Assembly (NCBI GenBank): GCA_946407175.1
Contig: CAMJNB010000102.1
Span: forward strand, 1-5,903
Source of the DNA: an uncultured Selenomonadales bacterium
Lineage (GTDB): Bacteria; Bacillota_C; Negativicutes; Selenomonadales; Selenomonadaceae
Length of the DNA stretch: 5,903 nucleotides
Direction of reading: 5' to 3'
Shown: positions 1 to 4,497 of the stretch, piece after piece
Layout of the letters: every line of letters begins with the position of its first letter
Position numbering within the stretch: position 1 is the stretch's first letter
Notes under the pieces: model-generated
What the model was told of the DNA's origin: nothing
The model's database searches: none
Seen by the model: only the letters and a program-made list of their open reading frames with translations
Translations under genes and position numbers: made by a program

Positions 1-52
1 ATAGGCGGACAACACTTTTCACGATACAAAGCCGCGTAAGCCGAGCAGGAAG

Positions 53-415
53 TTGACGCCGGAAGAAAGTGAAAACGCGCGTGCGGCATATCGTGCCAAA
101 ATGATTCGTGACACCGTTGCCGACGAGAAAGAAATTTATTTTGAAGATAAAAAAAATATCGACAAGGACGCGGATTTGTACCGGAAGTTGACGCGTGTTG
201 AAACGGCAGGCGTGGCACTTTCAGCCGCAATGCTTTTTTACGCATTCGCTACAATGGATAAGCCGCTTTTCTTTATGTCGCTGTCACTTTTATCAAATTT
301 GTTGCGTCCTGTAATAGGCGGTCTCTTCGGCAGGCACAACCGCGCCGTACAAAATGCCTTGCACGGATTCAGCATCGTGCTTTTCTTCGGCGCCTTGCTA
401 TTTATCTTCGTCTAA
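53..415 (+). CDS. Small three-helix membrane protein, function unknown
   Basis: I do not recognise a family. The 120-residue reading has a charged N-terminal half (about residues 1-50, rich in Glu, Asp, Lys and Arg). Three hydrophobic stretches follow: about 52-68 (AGVALSAAMLFYAF), 71-92 (containing SLLSNLLRPVIGG) and 102-120, the last ending almost at the stop. It is therefore probably an inner-membrane protein with a cytoplasmic charged head. The start is doubtful. TTG at 53 has only an AGGA two bases upstream, and ATG at 101 has no Shine-Dalgarno. The same frame is open and protein-like back to position 5, where it meets a TAG at 2-4, so the true N-terminus may be longer than called. It converges on the next gene with an 18-base gap. 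No clear terminator was seen in that gap. Confidence 0.6.
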   Translation: MTPEESENARAAYRAKMIRDTVADEKEIYFEDKKNIDKDADLYRKLTRVETAGVALSAAMLFYAFATMDKPLFFMSLSLLSNLLRPVIGGLFGRHNRAVQNALHGFSIVLFFGALLFIFV

Positions 416-433
416 ATTTGCTGACTTAATCTG

Positions 434-1006
434 CTAATCTTTATACTTGTTTAAATCTTTACCGAAGGCAAAGTAGTAACCGATTTTAAAGCACTCGGTT
501 AGAAATTTTTTATCGTCCGCGTCGGCAACTGCGTCGAGCGGATAATTCTTATTTAAGGCATTGTAACCTTGTTGACCGTCGAAAAAAAATCTCTGCGTTG
601 TCGCAACAGAATTTTTAGGCGAAATGCCTTTACCTATCGGAAAAATTCTCTGCGTCCAACTTTGATTGCCTTCATCGTCTGTCTTGACTTCAACGGCATA
701 TTTGTCCAAAAAATAAGCATTGCCCTTGTAAAAGGCAATGAACACTCGATTTTTGTCGTAAGAGACTCTTTCGGGAGAATTGGGCGGCAATTTTTTATTT
801 TCGGCGATAAGAGTTTGTAAACGTGTCAAAAAGCGATTCGTTTCTGTCCAATCGCTTGAAACCATCGTTTTTCTGTCAGTTTGTACTTCGCCGTTTTTAA
901 GGGTAATTTTTTTGTCCGGTTTAATTTTCGGCAGATCGTATGCCGCAACGTTGCCGTAAAAGGTTACGCAAATAAGGAGAGCGCTTGTAATAATTTTGGA
1001 AAGCAT
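434..1006 (-). CDS. Secreted protein of unknown function
   Basis: This 190-residue protein has a typical signal peptide: MLSK, a hydrophobic core (IITSALLICVTFYGNV) and a probable cleavage site after VAA at residues 20-22. The mature part would be exported to the periplasm or outside. It is polar, with no further membrane helix and no motif I recognise. C13 is not in a proper lipobox (LLIC has Ile at -1), so a lipoprotein is unlikely. Aromatic-rich segments occur at about 88-104 (RVFIAFYKGNAYFLDKY) and at 172-188. The ATG is well supported by AAGGAA about 9 bases upstream, which overlaps the end of the YopX-family gene. The two genes are 15 bases apart on the same strand and are almost certainly co-transcribed. 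What the pair does is unknown. Confidence 0.8.
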   Translation of the reverse strand: MLSKIITSALLICVTFYGNVAAYDLPKIKPDKKITLKNGEVQTDRKTMVSSDWTETNRFLTRLQTLIAENKKLPPNSPERVSYDKNRVFIAFYKGNAYFLDKYAVEVKTDDEGNQSWTQRIFPIGKGISPKNSVATTQRFFFDGQQGYNALNKNYPLDAVADADDKKFLTECFKIGYYFAFGKDLNKYKD

Positions 1007-1021
1007 TAAGCCACTTCCTTT

Positions 1022-1492
1022 TTAGGTGACGGATTCAAATTCGTTTACTTTTGGCGTTTCTGCGAAGGTTTTTTTTTCAACGGAACTTTCGACAAGCAAT
1101 TCGGGATGCTCAAAACGATTTCCCAAAATTTTTAGTTGCCTGTCGCGAATATCGTAAAGGTACAAAGTAACGCCGTTTTTGCCGTAGCGAACAACAAAGC
1201 AACCGTTATGAAATTCCACAAGCCCTATTTGTCCGTCTTGCAACGCCAAAATGTCGTCTTCGTAAATTTCCTTGCCGTCAATGTCCAGAAGTCCGGTAAA
1301 TTGTCCTATTGTTTCAGATTCGACGCGATAGCCCTCATAGCCGTTTTCATAAACGAAAATATGTGCCTGCGGTCCCGGGTCGCCATACGTACCGCGCTTC
1401 AAATAAAAACCGTAGATCCAAACCTTTTTCGTTTCGCCGCCGAAAATCTGAAATGTTTTCAAACCGCGATATTTTATTTCCCGCTCAGCCAT
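1022..1492 (-). CDS. YopX family protein
   Basis: This 156-residue protein has the YopX pattern in order: REIKYRG at 4-10, WIYG at 25-28, ETIGQFTGLLDIDGKEIYED at 60-79, a central VEFHNGCFVVRYG segment, and ILGNRFEHPELL at 122-133 near the C-terminus. The family is named after a Bacillus subtilis SPbeta prophage protein. It is common in phages and integrated elements, and its biochemical role is unknown. I place the start at ATG 1492, not the in-frame GTG at 1501, because AAGGTGG (1499-1505) sits 6 bases before the ATG and overlaps the GTG. After residue 134 there is a polar tail (ESSVEKKTF...FESVT) that looks disordered. It heads a two-gene unit with the secreted protein downstream. No other phage gene is visible, so this is either a remnant or a domesticated copy. 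Confidence 0.88.
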   Translation of the reverse strand: MAEREIKYRGLKTFQIFGGETKKVWIYGFYLKRGTYGDPGPQAHIFVYENGYEGYRVESETIGQFTGLLDIDGKEIYEDDILALQDGQIGLVEFHNGCFVVRYGKNGVTLYLYDIRDRQLKILGNRFEHPELLVESSVEKKTFAETPKVNEFESVT

Positions 1493-1617
1493 AACAACCA
1501 CCTTCTATCTTTTTGCGGTAGAATTAACTGCAACAATATGATTTAAACAAACGCAACCTTATGCATCCTTTGTCGAATGCCAAAACCCCTTTGTTGAAAT
1601 CTCTTACAAAAATAACT

Positions 1618-1646
1618 TATATATTAATTTTCCGACCATTTTACAA
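1618..1646 (-). promoter_or_regulatory. Candidate sigma-70-type promoter for the YopX-family unit
   Basis: On the minus strand, TTGTAA (1641-1646) is followed after 17 bases by TATATA (1618-1623). Transcription would start near 1610, leaving a leader of about 118 bases before ATG 1492. The -10 is not perfect and the region is AT-rich, so chance matches are likely. The rest of the 1493-1790 spacer shows no gene. Confidence 0.4.
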
Positions 1647-1729
1647 CAACTCTTTTACATTTTCAAGCCCTCTATCTAATCCCTAAAGTATACAACTTGT
1701 CTGTAAAACTTTTTTCACACCTAAAAATA

Positions 1730-1758
1730 TTGCGTTAAATTTGCTTACGGCGTATAAT
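1730..1758 (+). promoter_or_regulatory. Sigma-70-type promoter for maf
   Basis: TTGCGT (1730-1735) is followed, after exactly 17 bases, by a perfect TATAAT (1753-1758). The start point would be near 1765, giving a leader of about 40 bases to the maf ATG at 1807. It probably serves maf, and may serve the DUF1858 and phosphatase genes by read-through, because no strong terminator is seen until 4125. Confidence 0.7.
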
Positions 1759-1793
1759 CTGCGCGAAGATTAAAATTAAATTAAAATCGGTAT

Positions 1794-1800
1794 GGAGGAA
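1794..1800 (+). promoter_or_regulatory. Ribosome binding site that fixes the maf start
   Basis: GGAGGAA lies 6 bases before ATG 1807. It overlaps the alternative in-frame ATG at 1792, which has no site of its own, so the shorter protein starting MIILASGSPRR is the right one. That start also matches the usual N-terminus of Maf proteins. Confidence 0.85.
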
Positions 1801-1806
1801 CGATTT

Positions 1807-2367
1807 ATGATAATTTTGGCGTCGGGCTCGCCGCGTCGTGAAGAATTGTTTAAAAAAATCTGCGCGGAATTTTTAATCGAACCTTGCTCCGCGCAGGAGG
1901 TTACAAGTTCAGACACTCCCGCAGATTTAGCCGTAACAAATGCGAAGTTGAAAGCTGAAACCGTCGCAAAAAAATTTCCGCGTGACGTTGTAATCGGTGC
2001 TGACACGATTGTAGTTTTGGACGGAAAAATTTTCGGTAAACCTGCGGACGGTTGCGGCGCCTTTGCAATGCTCAAAGAACTTTCCGGCAAGCGGCACGAA
2101 GTTATAACCGGTCTTGCTATCGTCACGAACGGCAAAACTTTCACGGCTACCGAAACTACGGAAGTTTTTTTCGGCGAAATGTCCGACGAAGATATTGCAA
2201 ACTACGTGGCTACCGGTGAACCGCTTGACAAATCCGGCTCCTATGCGTTGCAAGGCGGCACCGCGCAGTTTATTGAAAAAATTCACGGCGATTGGTCGAA
2301 CGTCGTAGGTCTGCCGCTTTATCGCCTTCGCCTTCTTGCCAAAAGTGCCGGCGTGAAGTTTAATTAA
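1807..2367 (+). CDS. maf: Maf nucleotide pyrophosphatase (YhdE type, dTTP/UTP)
   Basis: Maf proteins hydrolyse non-canonical or excess nucleoside triphosphates to the monophosphate and pyrophosphate. They act in the cytoplasm as house-cleaning enzymes and are linked to septum/division control. The 186-residue length is normal. Visible motifs are SGSPRR at 6-11 (phosphate binding), LAVTNAKLKA at 41-50, IGADTIV at 63-69 with catalytic D66, GKPAD at 77-81, GKRHEVITG at 94-102, DKSGSYALQG at 141-150 and NVVGLPLYRL at 165-174. The DKSGSYALQG and VVGLPL segments resemble the YhdE (dTTP/UTP) subgroup rather than the YceF (7-methyl-GTP) subgroup. That substrate call rests on family knowledge. In many Firmicutes maf sits beside radC and mreB. 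Here it is followed by a repeat and a DUF1858 gene. The TAA stop lies at the start of the repeat. Confidence 0.96.
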   Translation: MIILASGSPRREELFKKICAEFLIEPCSAQEVTSSDTPADLAVTNAKLKAETVAKKFPRDVVIGADTIVVLDGKIFGKPADGCGAFAMLKELSGKRHEVITGLAIVTNGKTFTATETTEVFFGEMSDEDIANYVATGEPLDKSGSYALQGGTAQFIEKIHGDWSNVVGLPLYRLRLLAKSAGVKFN

Positions 2368-2421
2368 GAATTAAGAATGTAGAAGATAGATTGTAGAGAG
2401 TAGACTAAAAACTAAAAGCTA
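2362..2421 (+). repeat. Dispersed intergenic repeat, copy A
   Basis: An A/G-rich stretch fills the gap between maf and the DUF1858 gene. It contains GAATTAAGAATGTAGAA (2368-2384) and ACTAAAAGCTA (2411-2421). Both modules recur in the same order and orientation at 5336-5352 and 5371-5381. The left end has a tandem AATTAAG and overlaps the maf stop codon. The right end runs up to the AGGAG site of the next gene. The middle differs between copies, so the repeat is modular rather than an exact duplicate. Confidence 0.7.
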
Positions 2422-2439
2422 ACAAAGGAGAGATTTATT

Positions 2440-2670
2440 TTGACACTTACAAAAGACATGAGCATTATGGAAGTAGTACAAAGCTATCCCGACACCGTAC
2501 CGGTTTTTCTGTACGCGGGAATGGGCTGTTTCGGCTGTATGGCGGCGCAGTTTGAAACGATTGAACAGGGCGCGGCGGCGCACGGCATTGACATTGATTC
2601 GCTTATGGACGCTTTAAACGAAATTGTCAATGCGTCCGACAATCCCGAAGAGATTTTAGCCGCAAAATAA
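2440..2670 (+). CDS. DUF1858 / hybrid-cluster-associated redox disulfide domain protein
   Basis: This is a 76-residue cytoplasmic mini-protein that is essentially one DUF1858 domain. The order is TKDMSIMEVVQSYPDTVPVF, then AGMGCFGCMAAQFETIEQ with the CxxC pair C30 and C33, then GIDIDSLMDALNEIV. The family (also TIGR03980) is frequent in anaerobes and is found alone or next to hybrid cluster protein and other Fe-S or molybdenum enzymes. The cysteine pair is thought to act in redox or metal chemistry, but the reaction is not established. No hybrid cluster gene is visible here. The start is TTG 2440, because AGGAG (2426-2430) lies 9 bases upstream. The next ATG (2458) would be too far away and would remove conserved residues. 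A short C-terminal tail (SDNPEEILAAK) closes it. Confidence 0.92.
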   Translation: MTLTKDMSIMEVVQSYPDTVPVFLYAGMGCFGCMAAQFETIEQGAAAHGIDIDSLMDALNEIVNASDNPEEILAAK

Positions 2671-2729
2671 TTTTCAGCGGGGATTTTCAGCCGGCGTTTA
2701 ACTATCGGCATTTTAACGGGAAGGTGGTA

Positions 2730-2774
2730 TTGTCGCGTTGTAAAGTGGAATTTATTTTGAAAGGTCGTGATTAA
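2730..2774 (+). other. Possible 14-codon leader ORF directly before the phosphatase
   Basis: Within the 104-base gap after the DUF1858 gene, GGGAAGGTGG (2718-2727) precedes TTG 2730. This opens a 14-codon frame (MSRCKVEFILKGRD) ending at TAA 2772-2774. The phosphatase ATG follows at once and in the same frame. It could be a translationally coupled leader, or an older longer N-terminus cut off by a stop, or chance. The gap otherwise holds a 9-base direct repeat (ATTTTCAGC at 2670-2678 and 2683-2691) and no convincing terminator. Confidence 0.2.
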
Positions 2775-4100
2775 ATGTTCATTGACGGATTTAAATTTAA
2801 TTTGACTAAGTTAAAAGTCGCGATAGTATTTTTAATCGGCGCACTTTTAATGTCATTGGCACCAACGGTAAACGCCGCCTCTCAACAGTACAAGTTGCAG
2901 GAAATGGTTATTCTCAGTCGACACAATATCAGATCTCCGCTTTCCGGCAACGGTTCGGCACTTGCTGAAATCACGCCAAATAAATGGTTTGCATGGACAA
3001 GCGGACCCAGTGAACTTTCTCTGCGCGGCGGCGAACTTGAAACGCTTATGGGACAATATTTCAGGCAGTGGCTTATTAAAGAAGGATTGATGCCGGAAAA
3101 CTATATCCCTGCCGAAGGTGAATTTAGATTTTATGCCAACTCCATGCAACGGACTATTGCAACCGCGCAGTACTTTTCAAGCGGTATGTTGCCCGTCGCA
3201 AATGTACGCATTGAACATAAATTTGCACCGAGTAAAATGGATCCCGTCTTCAATCCGCAGTTGACCTTTGTCAGTGACGCTTTTCGCGCAGAAGCTTTAA
3301 AGCAGATTGGGCAAATGGGCGGAACTCGTGGTCTGCAGGGTATAAATAACACTCTGCAAAGAGAGTACGCATTGCTTGAAAAAGTTCTCAACATGAAAAA
3401 ATCCGACTACGCCAAGAAAAACGGCGTCGACAAATTTCAGATGAACGACCTTGAAATAATTCTTGAAGTCAACAAGGAACCTGCCATGCGCGGTTCATTG
3501 AAATTGGCTAACCAAGCAAGTGACGCGTTTATCCTTCAATATTACGAAGAATCCGACCAGGTAAAGGCGGCTTTCGGCAACAAACTTAGCAAAAGTCAAT
3601 GGGAACAAATTGCGCGCGTTAAAGACGTTTACGGCGATGTCCTTTTCACCGCGCCGATTGTTGCCGTCAATGTAGCGCACCCGCTCTTACAGGTTATAAG
3701 TGATGAACTTGCACTGCCCGACAGAAAATTTACCTTCCTCTGCGGTCACGATTCAAATATCGCAAGCGTACTTGCCGCGCTTGAAGTCGAAGATTATTCA
3801 TTACCAAATACCATTGAGAAAAAGACGCCGATAGGTTCAAAGCTTGTCATTCAAAAATTTATCGGCAAAGACGGCGTGCAGTACGCTGATTTAAGTTTGG
3901 TGTATCAGACGACGGATCAACTGCGTAACCGCACGATGTTGACGTTGAACACTCCGCCCATGATTTTCCCGTTAAAACTCAAAGGGATTACTGCCAATGC
4001 CGACGGAATGTATTTGTTAAGCGATTTGCAAAAACGTTTTCATAAAGCCATTTCAGCTTATGACGCATTGCCGGAAGACAGAGTAAGTCAAGCGGCGTAA
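2775..4100 (+). CDS. agp: Secreted histidine acid phosphatase, glucose-1-phosphatase-like
   Basis: This 441-residue exported phosphomonoesterase belongs to the histidine acid phosphatase (branch 2) superfamily. A signal peptide covers residues 1-34 or 1-35: basic N-region, core VAIVFLIGALLMSLA, probable cleavage at VNA-A. The catalytic RHNIRSP is at 49-55 (nucleophile H50, with R49 and R53). ANSMQRTIATAQ with R126 is at 121-132, and CGHDSNIASVL with H325-D326 is the proton-donor motif. TPNKW (68-71 region), SKMDPVFNP and the C-terminal TPIGSKLV...DQLRNRTMLTL closely resemble E. coli glucose-1-phosphatase Agp. HDSN also fits Agp better than the HDTN of AppA phytases. It probably releases phosphate from sugar phosphates, and possibly inositol phosphates, outside the cytoplasm. 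The only cysteine I find is C323, whereas enteric relatives carry several disulfides. The ATG is preceded by GAAAGG 10 bases upstream. Confidence 0.93.
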   Translation: MFIDGFKFNLTKLKVAIVFLIGALLMSLAPTVNAASQQYKLQEMVILSRHNIRSPLSGNGSALAEITPNKWFAWTSGPSELSLRGGELETLMGQYFRQWLIKEGLMPENYIPAEGEFRFYANSMQRTIATAQYFSSGMLPVANVRIEHKFAPSKMDPVFNPQLTFVSDAFRAEALKQIGQMGGTRGLQGINNTLQREYALLEKVLNMKKSDYAKKNGVDKFQMNDLEIILEVNKEPAMRGSLKLANQASDAFILQYYEESDQVKAAFGNKLSKSQWEQIARVKDVYGDVLFTAPIVAVNVAHPLLQVISDELALPDRKFTFLCGHDSNIASVLAALEVEDYSLPNTIEKKTPIGSKLVIQKFIGKDGVQYADLSLVYQTTDQLRNRTMLTLNTPPMIFPLKLKGITANADGMYLLSDLQKRFHKAISAYDALPEDRVSQAA

Positions 4101-4124
4101 TTAATAAAGTCAGCTAAAAAAATT

Positions 4125-4154
4125 AATCTCCCATGAGTTTTCACGGGAGATTTT
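4125..4154 (+). terminator. Rho-independent terminator after the phosphatase gene
   Basis: AATCTCCC (4125-4132) pairs with GGGAGATT (4145-4152). An inner TGA/TCA pairing closes a GTTT loop after one A-C mismatch. A short T run (4151-4154, then C) follows on the plus strand and an A run (4116-4122) precedes it. It lies 24 bases after the TAA at 4098-4100 and ends the maf-DUF1858-phosphatase stretch. Confidence 0.85.
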
Positions 4155-4194
4155 CTTGCGTTAAAATTTATTTGGACGGCACAATTTATTTTGG

Positions 4195-4240
4195 CTTGAC
4201 ATACTCCCCACGCATAAAGGCGGGGGGGGAGTATGTCAAG
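4195..4240. repeat. Long palindrome of IS605/IS1341-end type
   Basis: CTTGACATACTCCCC (4195-4209) is the perfect inverse complement of GGGGAGTATGTCAAG (4226-4240), 15 bp. The 16-base interior can fold further (CGC with GCG around ATAAAG). It includes half of an 8-G run (4222-4229), which gives a register ambiguity. It stands at the 3' end of the small minus-strand ORF unit. It lacks a T tract on either strand, so a mobile-element end or RNA stability element is more likely than an ordinary terminator. Confidence 0.75.
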
Positions 4241-4264
4241 AATTGCCGCCCTGAAGTTGGAGTT

Positions 4265-4345
4265 CTAGGCGGCTACTTTTGTGCAAAGCACCAAGATCGC
4301 ACCGGCGATAACGACCGCACGGATAATGATGACCTTCCGGCGCAT
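4265..4345 (-). CDS. 26-residue hydrophobic peptide, possible type I toxin-like protein
   Basis: I recognise no family. The peptide starts MRRKVIIIR, continues with a single hydrophobic helix (AVVIAGAILVLC) and ends TKVAA. It is a basic N-terminus plus one membrane helix, the general build of small membrane toxins such as the Ibs or Fst peptides. The start is ATG 4345 with GGGGGTG (4351-4357) 5 bases upstream. It sits alone between two terminators with its own promoter (4406-4433). The leader can fold into a hairpin that includes the Shine-Dalgarno. The last two sense codons (GCC GCC) form one arm of a 3' stem that encloses the TAG. Codon composition is 56 percent G+C (45 of 81), above the neighbours. 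No antisense RNA promoter was identified with confidence. It may instead be a chance ORF inside a mobile-element remnant. Confidence 0.4.
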   Translation of the reverse strand: MRRKVIIIRAVVIAGAILVLCTKVAA

Positions 4346-4352
4346 AGGCACA

Positions 4353-4367
4353 CCCCCTTTCCGGGGG
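4353..4367 (-). promoter_or_regulatory. Hairpin that can mask the ribosome binding site of the 26-residue ORF
   Basis: In the minus-strand transcript, CCCCC (4363-4367) can pair with GGGGG (4353-4357) around the loop GGAAA. The GGGGG is the core of the Shine-Dalgarno GGGGGTG, so folding would hide it. A separate upstream hairpin, TGCCG-TAAA-CGGCA (4384-4397), lies at the predicted 5' end. Confidence 0.5.
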
Positions 4368-4405
4368 CATAAACTAGACCGTCTGCCGTTTACGGCACCA
4401 TCATT

Positions 4406-4433
4406 CTTATAGTAGAAAAAATAATTTTGGCAA
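4406..4433 (-). promoter_or_regulatory. Promoter for the small minus-strand unit
   Basis: On the minus strand, TTGCCA (4428-4433) is followed after 16 bases by TATAAG (4406-4411). Transcription would begin around 4399, directly before the 5' hairpin, about 55 bases before ATG 4345. It lies just after the T tract of the GntR-gene terminator, so the unit is insulated from upstream transcription. Confidence 0.6.
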
Positions 4434-4443
4434 GACATAACGT

Positions 4444-4477
4444 AAAAAGCTCCCGTCAAATAGGCGAGAGCTCTTTT
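4444..4477 (-). terminator. Rho-independent terminator of the GntR regulator gene
   Basis: In the minus transcript AGCTCTC (4466-4472) pairs with GGGAGCT (4448-4454), including one G-U wobble. It is extended outward by an AAAAG/TTTTT pairing, and a T run (4444-4448) ends it. The pairing is better on the minus strand (G-U) than on the plus strand (C-A). This fits termination of the regulator gene, whose stop is about 20 bases upstream. Confidence 0.8.
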
Positions 4478-4497
4478 AGTGTCCGAAAAAATTTATA

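Larger units (their letters stand above)
4188..4439 (-). mobile_element. Putative non-autonomous IS200/IS605-like element or relic
   Basis: This segment fills most of the 397-base gene gap between the phosphatase and the GntR regulator. It is bordered by the imperfect direct repeat ATTTTGGCTTGACATA (4188-4203) and ATTTTGGCAAGACATA (4424-4439), which match at 14 of 16 bases. Inside are the long palindrome at 4195-4240, a GCCGCC/GGCGGC stem (4245-4250 with 4268-4273), a 26-codon ORF with its own promoter, and two more hairpins. It is visibly GC-richer than its flanks (45 of 81 bases in the small ORF). No transposase or tnpB is present. Assignment to IS605-type elements rests on my recollection of their TTGACATACTCCCC...GCxTAAAGGCGGGG ends. 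The exact ends are uncertain. Confidence 0.4.

Noticed and set aside
1493..1501. GTG 1501 start for the YopX-family protein
   Set aside because: The GTG is itself inside the AAGGTGG Shine-Dalgarno of ATG 1492.
1136..1546. Plus-strand ORF of 136 codons opposite the YopX-family gene
   Set aside because: It is an antisense shadow of a well-supported coding region, without a binding site or recognisable product.
1493..1790. Long leader of the YopX unit as a riboswitch
   Set aside because: No known riboswitch core or convincing stem set was recognised in the AT-rich leader.
1964..2286. Minus-strand ORFs opposite maf
   Set aside because: They overlap maf completely, and maf has all its family motifs. 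They are shadows.
2690..2709. GCCG/CGGC hairpin after the DUF1858 gene as a terminator
   Set aside because: The stem is only 4 bp with a 12-base loop and a weak T tract, so it is not convincing. Read-through into the phosphatase gene remains possible.
4236..4370. Overlapping 44-codon minus-strand frame starting at ATG 4370
   Set aside because: The ATG lies at the foot of the G/C hairpin with no binding site before it, and the product is low-hydrophobicity and unlike a folded domain. I cannot fully exclude it as the real frame.
4133..4372. 79-codon plus-strand ORF over the gene gap
   Set aside because: It starts inside the phosphatase terminator, has no ribosome binding site, runs through the palindrome and hairpins, and its product is Arg/Asp/His-rich without family likeness. 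It is best read as the antisense of the small minus-strand unit.
4265..4459. 64-codon extension of the small minus-strand ORF
   Set aside because: The longer start lies within the GntR-gene terminator and upstream of the predicted promoter. Only the last 26 codons, from ATG 4345, have a proper Shine-Dalgarno.
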